Shown in pieces: positions 11,239 through 22,047 of a stretch of 60,000 nucleotides of DNA. Each line of letters opens with the position of its first letter. The stretch's first letter is position 1. Made by a program: the position numbers and the translations under genes. The notes beneath the pieces are model-generated. The model did no database searches. It was not told the origin of the DNA and was given only the letters and a program-made list of their open reading frames with translations. Origin of the DNA: Takakia lepidozioides (taxonomy: Eukaryota; Streptophyta; Takakiopsida; Takakiales; Takakiaceae); contig CM060732.1 in the NCBI GenBank assembly GCA_030704615.1, positions 15,440,001-15,500,000 of the forward strand. The letters run 5' to 3'.

Positions 11239-12074
11239 ATGAGCCACACTAAAATCCACATTAAAAAATGGACACTATCCACAATACTCCATCACAAACT
11301 TTCCAATTATTTCTGGCACTCCAAGGCTGCGACTGATGCTGAAATTAGGCAAACACTCAAATTTCGCTACGCACCATATATGGGCCATCAACGCAAACAC
11401 GTCTTCTGGCCGCACCTTTTTCTATCACCATATTGCCCTCTATGTTTACACACCTATCAGGTTCGTGACACCTGGCCGCATATTCTCAGTCAATGCACCC
11501 ACCCGGTTATCCATGGTCAATATATAACTCGCCATAACCACGCGGTCTGGCACATACACAAACTCCTCATGCAACGATCCGAAACCCGCTGGTTCTCACT
11601 CGTCAATGCTGGCACCTACAAAGGTAAACCCCCAGACCACACCGTTCCCCCGTGGCTACTCCCATGCACCTGTTTGCGTGATTATGCCCTGACATACTGC
11701 TTATTCATGGCCTACACATTAACAACCCACAGCCTACCTCCCCATCCCCGCATATCACTATCTACTTTATCGAATTCACATACTGTCATGATCGTTACCC
11801 CGCTTCCTCAATTTTAGAGAAACCACAAAAGTATGCACCACTCATCCTTGCCCTCCATCGGAGGGGTTGGGACACTGGTCCCCTCTCTCTTATTTCGACC
11901 GGCACTCTAGGAGGTATCCACAATGCCAGCATAGCTACCTTACACGATAACTTCCATCTTCCGATATCCCATATCCATAAATGTTTTAAGGTAATTCATC
12001 TCACGGCCCTCTGCTATCTTACAGCTATCATTACGAACAAAAGACAACTAGAATCCAACCCTCCCACGGCACCC
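11239..12074 (+). mobile_element. 5'-truncated LINE: C-terminal part of ORF2
   Basis: The open frame to 11817 carries a CPLCLHTYQ...TWPHILSQC...HNHAVWHI segment, the CxxC-H-C knuckle plus RHN motif typical of the C-terminus of non-LTR reverse transcriptase proteins. Near 11765 a frameshift leads into YFIEFTYCHDRYP...KYAPLILALHRRGWDTGP...GGIHNA, running to a stop at about 12074. This resembles the restriction-like endonuclease tail (conserved E, K and D) of some LINE clades. The upstream RT is absent, as expected from 5' truncation during target-primed insertion. One frameshift makes it inactive. Plus-strand sequence just after it (GCCGGCTTCGGCC hairpin near 12207, then a CT repeat) is likely its 3' tail. 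Confidence 0.6.
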
Positions 12075-12222
12075 TAAACTCCCATGGTACCTTAAGTACC
12101 CCGAGGTACCCTGAGTACCTCTAGTACCTCCATCCCTACGTTACTGGTGTCCCCTGGACACCGCATTATTTATAGGGCCTACCCCCGAAAGGGGGCATCT
12201 TAGTTACGCCGGCTTCGGCCGG

Positions 12223-12225
<3 letters not shown>

Positions 12226-12256
<31 letters not shown>
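12226..12256. repeat. (CT)n microsatellite
   Basis: About fourteen CT repeats follow a GGCTTCGGCC hairpin at the LINE 3' end. A complementary (GA)n tract lies at 12495-12513, so the 240 bp between them are flanked by complementary simple repeats. Confidence 0.9.
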
Positions 12257-12261
<5 letters not shown>

Positions 12262-12494
12262 AATGAGGTCAGCAAGTTCAGCCGTCTTCTATCATGGGAC
12301 TTCTTATCTTTAGCAGTTTCCCGTTCTTCTCTGTCACCTTTCTTGTATAGATTGACAATGATCCGCTGTCGCCAATGGAAGGGGATCATTTCAGTCCTCC
12401 AGATAAGGTTGAAAAGAAGAACAAGGGCATCTATCTTGGGGTCGCCACCGTGCTTGATAAGCTCACTGACTGTGCCATCAAGTCCACCAGCTTA
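12257..12494 (-). mobile_element. Fragment of a non-LTR reverse transcriptase
   Basis: The minus strand from about 12490 to 12330 reads GLDGTVSELIKHGG, then ALVLLFNLIW, IPFHWRQ and IVNLYKKGD. These are the start of the non-LTR RT domain (PGxDGI, KHGG, LFN.IW, IP..W, YKKGD). It then loses similarity and ends in a (GA)n tract. Only about 75 codons remain, so this is a relic. The strand is opposite to the LINE tail just upstream, so the two are separate insertions or rearranged pieces. Confidence 0.6.
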
Positions 12495-12513
12495 GAGAGA
12501 GAGAGAGAGAGAG

Positions 12514-13940
12514 ATGCTCCTGGAAGGAATGCAACCATATAAACTGTCCAGACAGGTTTGTATACAGGAGGCTTGCCAGAAAGGAAGTTCAGTAGCCACG
12601 TGATAACCACTTGAGTTTCCACTTAGGATGACCTTCAGTGCTAATGGAGGTGCATCCTCCCATCTATTATTTTCCTATTAGGTGGCTTCTGCTTAAACAA
12701 TGTACTAGATGATTGGGCATCTTGTTGTTGAGGGTTGCCTTTGTTTACGGCCTTTGGCTTATTTTATTGGCTGCTTGATTTTGTAGGCTTTTCTGACTTA
12801 GTTGAGGTACTGCAAGAAGAGGTTGTCTATTTAAACTTTGAACTCAGAGCTTCCTCCTTACATTTTGTTAAAAGACAGAGGGAGAGGCTTGCACATTGTA
12901 CATGCACCAACCTCAAAGCCAATGACGCTTCCAATAGTCACAGCAAATCACAATTTAGAATTCAAAACTCAAGCCAGCCTTAAAACCAAAATCACTTCTT
13001 TTGAAAACAAAGGCCATACTCTTGGCTACAGACTTTCAGTCACTTAGTTTAACACTTCTAGTAGTGATAACAGCTTTATAATAAGCTGATGTCCAAGGAG
13101 CTGTACAGATACTGGTACGAGAAGCAAGCGAAAGCAAACCATTGGTGGGGATAGCACTGGTCTGTGGGGGCACTTTAAACTCCTCGGCAGCAAACTTCAA
13201 GACTGCTGTGAAAGGTGCCTCCTCTGGGACACTGAAATTGCACACAACGGATCCCACACATTACAACCTCGACAATTCCACGTCCTTCTGCATCAATCTG
13301 GCACCCACAAGAGTAAATTTTGTTCTCGAGAGCATTGGAGAAGAATTCGGGTGAAATAAAAGCCGGGCAACAGTCTCGGCTGTGCAGAGAGACGGACTCC
13401 TTACACTTTGTAAGGAAGCTTTGGGTCTGAGACTTTGAATGACACCTTCCCACCCGACCTGATTCCCCGCCCCCACCCGGGGAACATCCAACCGTCAGTC
13501 TGTGGGCCATAAGTGCTCACTCTGTCCCCAAGCTGTCCAAAGCAACGCCTAGAGCTATTCAGCACAGTACCCATTCACCCACAAATCTGAAAAAAAACCC
13601 TGAAAGTTCGAACAGGTGGAGATGTGTTTGAGAGGGAGAGAGCGAACATCTCTAGAGCTGCATTTGAAGGACCAAATTTTGACAGCAGATGAAGTGATTC
13701 TATTGACACTTACATGGGAGCGTGTTACAGATTTCCAGCAGACAAGCTCTTTCCTTTCCGAAGGAAGAGAAGAGAAGCCTTACATTGTCAACCGGTGCAT
13801 CAACGACATTCCGTCCAACACCTGAAAGAATACTGTCGGCATAAAATCGTCCTCTAACGACGTCGGGTCGAACAGTGTCCGCTCTCGACAACATCCCGTT
13901 GGAAAGTTCCAGTTCGACGGGACGGAATAGTTACTACGTC
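12514..13940. other. No recognisable gene
   Basis: Open frames here are short and overlap on both strands (for example 13142-13354 plus and 13175-13510 minus), with no motif I recognise. The sequence is ordinary in composition. It probably holds the upstream flank of CENP-O and eroded repeats. A short TTAGGGTTAG at about 13970 is not a telomere array. Confidence 0.4.
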
Positions 13941-13948
13941 GTTGCAGA

Positions 13949-13958
13949 CTATATATAG
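13949..13958 (+). promoter_or_regulatory. TATA box of CENP-O
   Basis: CTATATATAG lies about 170 bp upstream of the CENP-O start codon at 14125, with no intervening gene. A TATA-driven start near 13980 would give a 5' UTR of about 145 nt. The assignment is by position and motif only. Confidence 0.5.
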
Positions 13959-14124
13959 GTATTCAAGAATTAGGGTTAGTTTAGTACGCACCCAGTCTAT
14001 ATCCCCATCTCTGGATGCTTTCTGTCTGTGCTGAGAAAGGGAAGCGCTAGGCAGGGTAGTCGAGGACGTGAGAGAAAGAACAGAGCTCCAGGTCTGCGAT
14101 CGTGGGTGGAAGAACAATTGCGAG

Positions 14125-17100
14125 ATGGCTGCATCCCAAGAGGCAGAGGGTGTGGTGATGTCCAGGGGAGGGTTTGTATTGGGCAAGAGGAGGAAGGTGG
14201 GAGAACGCAGGAGTGCCCAACGGTTGAAGCGGGTTATTGCTGATACCACACCAAAGCACTTGGAGCAGCTGACGAAGCAGGCACGGGCGTTGGCCGGTGA
14301 TGATGGAGATTCCGACCTGCACGGATCGTCTATGGAGACGGTCCGTGCAAGATTAGGGAGCCTGCAACAGAGGCATGCCACCTTGCGGGAAAAGCTGACC
14401 AGTGCTATTCGTCCTGGAAAAGCTCTTGGTGTAATCATGCAGGTATTCTCAGGGGTCCTGAAAACCCCGGCCAGCAACACACCCGTACCCAATCTGCAAG
14501 GAAATTACGGTAGCTAACATCGTGTATGGGCGCGGGGATCTGTGTTTGGCTTGGCAAGGGAGGCTTTTGGATATATTCAGTGGTAAACCACAGTCTTCCA
14601 GGGTGAGCCAGGAAACTATAGCACCTGCTACCGCATGCATGCCACTCTAAGGGAAAGTGAATAAAAATTGTTGGCTAACAATATAGAAGCCTTGGTATCA
14701 GTTGATATGTGATGCAGACCCTAAACCAGCAATTCGAAAGGCAGTCCCGCCTTTAATTGACTTATTTATTACCCCAAGGAAGCACTTGGTCTGCAAATTC
14801 AGGTGTCTTGATGTTCCACATCAATATCAGCTCTGTCATCGGAACTCTCAATAGAAGATGATGTCAATTTCGTAGGGGTTTATGTTCATAACTGCAATTC
14901 GATGCAAATGTCCTGGCAAATGATGGATGAGCTCTCTAGAGTGCATTTCCGAAGAAGGGGGGAATTTGATACATGAAAGCTCCTTATGACCATAGAGCAC
15001 CAGAACCGCAGTAGTGTTACTTGGGAACCCATGGACTTGAACTTTAAGTCTGAAATTGTAGATGCCTTCATATCTATATCTATATTACCGGTGAAAGTGG
15101 CTCACTTGGATGACCACATCATGCCAAAGTTGTCATTCTTGTTACTCCAGTGCAGAGGACCTAAAAGTTGGCAGATATTGCCAGATGTATCTATAAATGT
15201 AGTGACTGAAGCAAGATCTACTGCGTTGTCATTGTTTGGTGGTCTTCAAAAACTGGCTAAACTAGCATGAACTTTTTGGTATGCACAGTCCGAATTTGAG
15301 GAAGGAGAAATAGAGGTTATTCCTTTGGAAGGGGAAGCTTGGAACGACAGCGTGCTAGCTGAGCTGCAGGAGAGAATACATGGCAGCAAGGCTTGTAGTA
15401 GTGGGCAACAGGATGAAGAGGGTGAAGGACAACCTGAATCAACTCAGAAACAAGGAGGTATGACACAAAAGCACCATTACAATCCCAACCGTAGGCAGTG
15501 TTTGATATGATGCCGGTAGGAACGTTTTCGTGTGTAGTTTCTCATATCATGACCCCAGTTCTGTTACTTGTCAAGAGTATTTATTTACAAGCCTAAAATT
15601 CTCCCAGTTGCAAGGGGATTTTCTGACATTTCAGAATGATGACATGTTACAGAGGGGCTGGGTGCTATGTACCAGCCACCCGGGAAGTTTATTTGGGGCT
15701 TTAGAGGTGGGCGGATCTGCATACGCTTTGACACCACCTTTGGAGAAGAAAAGTATGAAAGTTACTACTGTGTGTTGGTGAGCCATTCCCCCACCAGCAA
15801 ACTGCATCTGGGCGAGCACTCAATTCCCTTCTTTCTGCCACTCAGAGAGATTGAGAAGGCACATCTTGCCACGAGTCCCAGATTGTTCATTGACTGTATG
15901 GGTGATGTACTACAAGCATATGTTTCAAGGCGTGAACAAGTGAGTTACTTCCAGAGTAGCCAAGAAGTGATTTGACTAAAATTCCCTGTTTAAGTAGCCC
16001 CGCAAAACTCAAATAGTAGAAAGTCCTTTCACGAACCTGAAATTGCTCTATGTAAAAGGCTCCTGGATGCAGGCAGTGTTATATATGGGAGCTTCACTGG
16101 TTACCTGGTCTGGGTGGCTCTCGTGAAATATGGCCTTTTGTCCTTAAATCTTAAGCTTCACAATTCCTGGCTCAACACTCAAATTGCTGGAGGCTTGGTT
16201 CACTGTGGTGGCTTGTGAATGTTTTTTTTCCTTCATCAGAAGGGGCAGTCTTTATGGACAAAAGAGTAAGTGTTTTCCTCCTCCCTCTGAAGTGTAGCAC
16301 CCGTTTTTAGTGTGAATTTGCTTCACACGATAGCACATCACCAACCAAAGGAGCTTTTGTTTAGAGAAGTTTTATTGGTGTGGCTAGGTCAGACAACTGA
16401 AGGAGACCAAGAGTGGCCATATTGGAGAGCTCTACCACAGCCTTTCATACAGTCTCATTGAGATATTGTTGAAGGAGCCAAACTGTCAGGTGCTGTATCC
16501 TACCATTCTGCCCTTAAGTGCAGGTGAATAGATGCTACATGTCATTTCAATAAAAAAAAATTGACTCAATCAAATACAAGGATAATATGTTCTCTTTTTA
16601 CTGTTCATTCTCCTGTTAGTTTTTACGAGAACCTGTGGGGAATTACAGAAAGGAGGTAATTTAGTGTTATGATAGCTTTGAGTGGCTGGCAAGTGATGAT
16701 CTGTGGTCAATGCTGTTGTATTGTTTAATCTTGCTGTATTGTACTTACCTTGTTTGCTAGTTGTTGGAACATTGCAAGACTTTTACCCTCTGTATACAAT
16801 GATGTACTTTCTGATGATTGAGACACTGCTGTTTGACCATTCCTCACAGGTTGGGGTGAGCCTGGCATACCACAGTTTGGAGTCTGCGCTTCCAACGGAG
16901 TGTAATGTGATTGCGTGGCCATTCTCTCCAAAGCCGCCTGCTCGGACTGCCACAAAGAGAGGTGGACGAGCCGCTGCAGCTCGTATAACAGCTTACCATC
17001 TACCAAGAGCAGAATCTTCTCTGAGAAGCATACCTTTGCCACAAGCATATGAGGAAATCTTGATAGATTTGGGAGCTACTCTGGGACAGCCTCCTGCACC

Positions 17101-17158
17101 ACCAGGTGATTCAACTGAGTCCATGGCTCTTGTGTTACTCCCTCAGGTGGATGAATAG
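14125..17158 (+). CDS. CENPO: Centromere protein O (CENP-O/Mcm21) homologue, five exons
   Basis: This is a kinetochore subunit of the CCAN (COMA/CENP-O class) acting at centromeres. Proposed exons are 14125-14442, 15289-15457, 15653-15939, 16388-16489 and 16850-17158. All junctions are GT-AG, the phases agree throughout, and the product is about 394 residues, slightly longer than the flowering-plant protein. Exon 1 is charged and helical. The RWD-type core reads ICIRFDTTFGEEKYESYYCVL, then EHSIPFFLPLREIEKA and MGDVLQAYVSRREQVRQLK. The C-terminal part has ELYHSLSYSLIEILL, VIAWPFSP and SIPLPQAYEEI, matching plant CENP-O blocks in order. There are no stops or frameshifts. A TATA box precedes it. 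It is the best host gene in the window, flanked by decayed repeats. Confidence 0.88.
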
Positions 17159-17454
17159 AGGCCAATATTGCTTTTCTTTGTCAAGCATCTCTGATATGTT
17201 GGCTGGCGGATACAGGCATTCTTGGTGTGGTAGTGAAACTTTCTTAGTGGTCAAAATCAAAATTTATTGTTTGGTGATTTTTTCCTGGGTGCCATTACCT
17301 TCATGTGCTCTGCCGTGTGCAATGGTGTAAAATGATTGTTTAGTCCTACATGTTCCCAAAGCTTTCAATGATTGACATTGGGAGGATCTCTTCGTTTTCC
17401 ATTTTTGGTCCTTGTTCACATAATTATGTTTTCTGTTTCTTTTTCTAAGGGAAA

Positions 17455-17765
17455 CGCCCAGGCCGACTGCTCACAAATCAGGCCCCTTGATTAGAGTGAG
17501 AGGAGAAAATAACCTCTTTCATAGTAACCTTGCCATGAGGCGCCGAGCACAAGGCTCAGAGGACACTGCCCAAGGGAAGGGGGAGAAGATTATACCACAC
17601 CTGCCAAGGTAGTAGGATTTGAACCCATAATTACCTGGGTGGCACTTAGGGTATATGTAATCTCGTTCTGGCCCTTGGCTTCCGAAGCGGTCTCATAGGA
17701 GCGGACTCATAGCTCGGTGGCGCCGGTGCCGTTTGCGGATCGAATCCCACGTCCCGCATTATTTC
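17455..17765. repeat. Possible tRNA-derived SINE fragments
   Basis: Two pol III B-box-like sites occur. One is GGTTCAAATCC on the minus strand (about 17618-17628). The other is GGATCGAATCC on the plus strand (about 17738-17748), preceded by the A-box-like TAGCTCGGTGG (17711-17721). Neither folds into a complete tRNA: the acceptor ends near 17700 and 17758 pair only partly. I read them as SINE heads or tRNA relics. No target duplications were identified. Confidence 0.3.
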
Positions 17766-18770
17766 AACCTTCCCCTTCCTCGTCGACTCCTGGCACCTTG
17801 CTCCCACGCTCCTTTGGCCATCGCCCCCCCCACTCCACTCCGCCCCGCTTCCACTCTCCTCTGGCCCCGCTCCCCTCCCCTCGGCTCCCCCCCACACTCC
17901 CCCAGCTCCCCACGGGGGCTGAAAATCCATGAGCAGTGAGCAGAGTTTCTATGAGCAGATAGCATGGACCCGTTTGCTGAACCACTTCTAGGTTTGGGAT
18001 AGGTTCAAGGTTCGGGATAGGTTTGGGATATGAAATATTCCTATTTTGGATTCCAAGTGAGATTTTTAATGAATTTTTATTGCATATAACCCCTCAAAGA
18101 TTCAAGGTTCGGCGCCAAACCCCACTTGATGCATTAAAAAAAACAATTAAGCAAAAAAAAAAAAAGGTTTTTAGTGCCCGTGCGCCGAACAGTGTCATAG
18201 GTTCAGTAGTGGTCCGAACTGGTTCGGCATAGGCTCGGCATTGGTTCGGAAGAATATCCCTCGGCATAGGCTCGTAACAGGTTCGACAGAATATTCCTTG
18301 GTATTAGTGAGAATATCCCTGAATCAGAATCTCAAATATATACCTCTATTCATGGAAAGGAATATTCCTCTACTCACTGTTCATGAAAAACCCAACCTCC
18401 TCCCCACCCCCCGCTCCCTCCTCCATCGCTTCCCCCCCCCCCCCCCCAGCTGTTGTTCCCCCTCCTCCGTTGCTCCCCTCTATCTCCGCTTCCCCACTCC
18501 CCCGCCGCTTGTCTGGGTTGGTAAAGTGTGGGGTTAGGGGTGTTGACAAGTGGCTATCTAGGGGTAGCTGAGTGGGGGGGGGGGTCAGGTAGGAGTGTGG
18601 GGGTAGCCAGATCGAGAGTGGTGGTGTGATCGTACTTGGCCCTGCCACATGGGGGGTGGGGTAAGAGGATAGGGAGGAGGGACTGGTAGAAGTTACAGAG
18701 TCAGACACAGCTTTAGAAGCATGTGGAGGATAGAAGGGGCGGGGAGGGGGGGGGGGGGGGGGCTATATTG
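17766..18770. repeat. Low-complexity C-rich, TTCGG-rich and G-run sequence
   Basis: 17766-17920 is C-rich. 18000-18340 repeats GGTTCGG/AGGCTCGGCAT and GAATATCCC phrases, with short inverted copies. A run of C at about 18430-18447, G runs near 18572 and a long G run at about 18740-18763 follow. Open frames here are compositional. No gene is supported. Confidence 0.5.
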
Positions 18771-20450
18771 GGGAAAAAGGTCTTGTTTGTTACGGAGGAA
18801 GAGAGTGCATGGAAGGTCACACTCTAGTGTGCAGGAGGCAGACTTATGGCAAAACAGGGAACGGAGGTAGGAGAGGTGCCGATATGTTTTGACTGTGGCT
18901 CTGGAGTATTTGAAAGTGAACTCACTGGGGGTGAGTAGACAATATCCAGAGGCTGAGGTGAGTTGAGCAAGTGTTGTAATGTGTTTCCCTTTGAAGTAGG
19001 TAAAGATAGGCGATTTTTGGCGGGGATGTGATCCTCAAATTCGGAGAGAAATGGACTATTTAGCCATGTTTGTTCAAGGGGAGAGGGGTCAATGCAGGAT
19101 AGGGTCCACCCAAAACTGGCAGAATCTGGGGGTCCTCGACTCCATTTTCATGGACAATGTATTTTTAGACAAACCTATTTGTGAAACCTTGAAGACTACA
19201 TACATAGGTGCACATGACCCCGGGAGCTTGGGGAGGTTGGCCAAGACAAGGTCAGCATGGTGATAGAAGTTGGCCAAGTTCTGCCCCAGGTTGTCCGCAA
19301 ATAGATCTGTGGAGGGAAAGCATGTACTGATGCTACGCTAGCTGCTGGTTGGTGATGGACTCCGTCATTTTGTGCTCCATGGAAGTGATGTCGCTGCGTA
19401 GATCATACCTGATTGAGATAGAGTGTGCTTCGAGCTTTTGGTCAATTTCTCTCATCCACTCTACATGATCGATCGTGGGTTTGAGGGTTGGCTGAATTGA
19501 AATCGGTTTGACTGTATCGAACAGAGCTTGATTGATGTTGGAGACCTTCAGCTTTTCTAGAAGCTCTGGCGCAGGGGGCGATACTCCGTTGATACTGGAC
19601 AAGAGCGACGAATCGTCCTTGCATCTCGATATAGGGCTTGCTACACCACCTGGTGTATATGGTCGGGTTTTTGCAGGTGATGTGCAACATGCCTACTGCT
19701 TTGTCGTTTCTGTAAAAAAGAACTTTGCAGAAGTATGTGTGGGTAATGTTCCCCTGACCAAATAGATTGTTTAGCTCGCTACGAATGAATCAGACTCGGG
19801 TTCTTGGCAACGATCGTGAGAGCATGCCGCTCTGCGATGGATTTTGGCGCCGTTCTTGCTTGCTTTCTGATCTGAATATGAGGCTTGATGAGGACATTGT
19901 CAATGCAAACTCCCATCTCCATTATGCGTGCTCTTGTGTTTTTAGTAGTCAGGTTGATAAAGCCGAACATAGCATCCGGGTTAGGTTTGGTAACATGAAG
20001 GATTTTGAAATTATCTCCTTGATCATAGGTTTCTGTGATGAAGTGCATTGCTAGTTGTGTGCCGATGGTGCCCTGTAAGATTTTGTTTGTGAGATATAAA
20101 GAGAGTCTGTCAGAGGAGGCCGTTAAGTCATAGGCCTTTTCCACCTTGCCTTGTATCTTGACACCTTGCTCAATTTCAAGGACAAGAGCCTTGTCACCCC
20201 AGAGTAAGGCCAGCCCGTCAATTTCTGGATGTTGCAGCTCAACCTTCAAGAGGCCAAACCAGATTTGGGTGGCAGGTTTTGAGTAGACAGAATTGGGTGC
20301 ATAGAGAAAGTTGCCAAGTTGAATGCCCATGCCCATGAATTGATGTGTAGCTCTGCTAAGAACGAGTGCTCTAGTCAGTTCAACCTCTGTGTCGAAGCGA
20401 ATCATAATGTGATAGGGATTAGCAGGAAGTGGTTGGATTGACGGTGGTGC
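18771..20450 (-). mobile_element. LINE-like element with an ORF1-type protein
   Basis: The minus strand carries a 208-codon open frame (20405-19779), continued after a stop or frameshift by 19690-19442 and 19602-19333. Two stretches (FKILHVTKPNPDAMFGFINL; LTIVAKNPSLI...ITHTYFCKVLFY) could be RRM-like folds, as seen in ORF1 proteins of plant LINEs. Upstream, in frame but beyond a stop, sequence reads PPSIQPLPANPYHIM. Further 3', 19277-19089 and about 19030-18780 give LINE-like peptides (LTSASGYCLLTPSEFTFKYSR) in broken frames. The identification is by general resemblance; no RT catalytic motif is left. Part of a dead element or of an unrecognised gene. Confidence 0.4.
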
Positions 20451-20554
20451 TTAGTGGCAGTTGCGTGAGATGCAGGAACTGGCCACTCTGACCATCTGGA
20501 CGAGTTGCAGCATAAAGGCATTGTGGAACCCGAGGGAAGGCCTTTCTGCAATGG

Positions 20555-21015
20555 ATCAGCTCGTTGCATTCCTTGGGAAAGATGCCGCATACATGTCCAC
20601 CAGGGTACTATTTAGAATGACATCTGGTAAAATTCCAGCTTTGACAATGTCCCCGTGGACTTCCTTGCCCTTAAACAGCGCTGCCAGGCTCGCACACACC
20701 TTGCAAACCTAACCTGGGGTGATCTGGTCGGACTTCACCTCTTCCCTCATCATTTGCTTATAGGTCTCCAAAGCCTTCATCCCGCGCCCCTGCTGTGCAT
20801 AAGCTGTGATCATCGCAGTCCAAGACACCACATCTCGTTCGGCCATAGTTTCCAACACTCCCTTTGCATCCTCGATGCTCCCACATTTTGCATACATGTT
20901 CATCAGAACAGTGTCCAGAACAACATCTGGTACGATTCCAGCTTCGACAATGTCAGCATGGACCTCTTTGCCCTTTTGCAGGGCTGCCAGGATCACACAC
21001 GCATTGCAAACGAAG
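20555..21015 (-). pseudogene. PLS-class PPR repeat fragment
   Basis: The minus strand reads GKEVHADIVEAGIVPDVV, then MYAKCGSIEDAKGV and ERDVVSWTAMITAYAQQGRG, then KVCASLAALFKGKEVHGD and DVILNSTLVDMYA. This is about one and a half PPR triplets, with one frame break near 20708. PPR proteins of this class bind organellar RNA and specify editing sites. No start, E or DYW domain is present, so it is a relic. Its repeats closely resemble those at 22048-22600 on the opposite strand. Confidence 0.75.
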
Positions 21016-21129
21016 GAAGGGAAGAAGAAGGAGATGGAGGTCGCGTTCGCTGAGCAGGAGTGACTTGAAAATCTCGCTTAAGTCCTCAGCCCCCGGGGAC
21101 ATTTTTTTCAATTGTAACCCATATGGCGC

Positions 21130-21428
21130 TACTTTGAAATTACAATGACACGCAGTGAGGTCCAACCCGCAGTCGTCAACACGACTGCAAATTTCATTAA
21201 TATAAAAACCATGTTTTTCCCGATTTTTGGAAATCAGCCTATAAATCGGCGTGAAACCCGGATTTCACTTCTGCGACTTGTATATTCCATCCTTTATGCC
21301 AGCGTGGCATAAAAACGACTGCGATGACTGGCGAGTCGTCATTCACAACCTGGAGTCCCACGCGCAGTCGTTTCAAACAGAATCGCAACTGCGAGTCGGG
21401 TGCGAAAACATCTATTCCTTGTAGTGTA
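21130..21428 (-). mobile_element. CACTA-type transposon end
   Basis: Read on the minus strand, the segment begins CACTACAAGGAATAG at 21428, the characteristic CACTA (En/Spm) terminus. Subterminal copies of AACGACT/AGTCGTTT and ACTCGCAGT follow to about 21170. The other end was not located with confidence. It abuts the gag fragment that starts at about 21437. Confidence 0.5.
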
Positions 21429-21436
21429 TGATCTTC

Positions 21437-22047
21437 ATCCTGAGTTGCGTCCAGACCAACACCAAGGGAACAATGGTGGTCGGGGGCGAGGTGGAATAGC
21501 CCAGAGAGGATGAGGTGGTCAGGCACGAGGTGTAGGACGAGGCCAAGTACAACATGGCCACGGACGTGGAGGTTAGGGCGTGGACATGGCATGGCCAACC
21601 GGCTTCAGCAGCTAGAGCAAAAGCTTGCTGCCATGGCCACAGCTCAGGTGGTATCAGCTCCAAGACCTGAGGGTCCACCTCCTGTTCTTCCTCAGCAGCG
21701 TCATCCTGACGGAGGAGACATGGCAAGCATGGGAGACATGGGATTTATGTGTGGGGTAGCACTGTACTTGAGAGATTTGGCTGCCAGTGACTTCTTACAG
21801 CCACTGGGGTGGGGATGCATATGCTAAGTGTTAAAGATCTGTCTTCAATACCCCAATGACTCGATTTTAGAAAAACGTCAAAAATATGCCCCGCTTATTC
21901 TTGCAATCCGACGGTATGGCTGACCACTTGTACTGCAGGTGGATTATGCTGCAGCTGTGACTCAAGGAGCAGCACGAGTTCATGAGCCATGAGGTGCAGA
22001 GGTGGAGTTGGATCCATAGCGTGGGGAAGCGAGCCATCAAGCCAGGT
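21437..22047 (+). mobile_element. Gag fragment of the C5-MTase gypsy family, with a nested LINE scrap
   Basis: The plus strand encodes GMANRLQQLEQKLAAMATAQ, MGFMCGVAL and, after an interruption, VDYAAAVTQGAARVHEP. These match the gag/protease ORF at 51012-50700 (MANRLQQLEQRLATIATTQ, MGFMCGAAL, AAVTRGAARVPEP). Between them, about 21770-21930 encodes SILEKRQKYAPLILAIRRYG, which matches the LINE tail near 11815. So a LINE scrap interrupts the gag fragment. In-frame stops show it is dead. Confidence 0.65.

Noticed and set aside
13965-13985. Telomere repeat
   Set aside because: Only one TTAGGGTTAG occurrence, no array.
13854-14492. 212-codon minus-strand ORF opposite CENP-O exon 1
   Set aside because: Antisense shadow of the CENP-O first exon and promoter; no motifs.
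17699-17760. Functional tRNA gene
   Set aside because: A- and B-box-like sites exist, but the acceptor stem does not pair and no cloverleaf forms.
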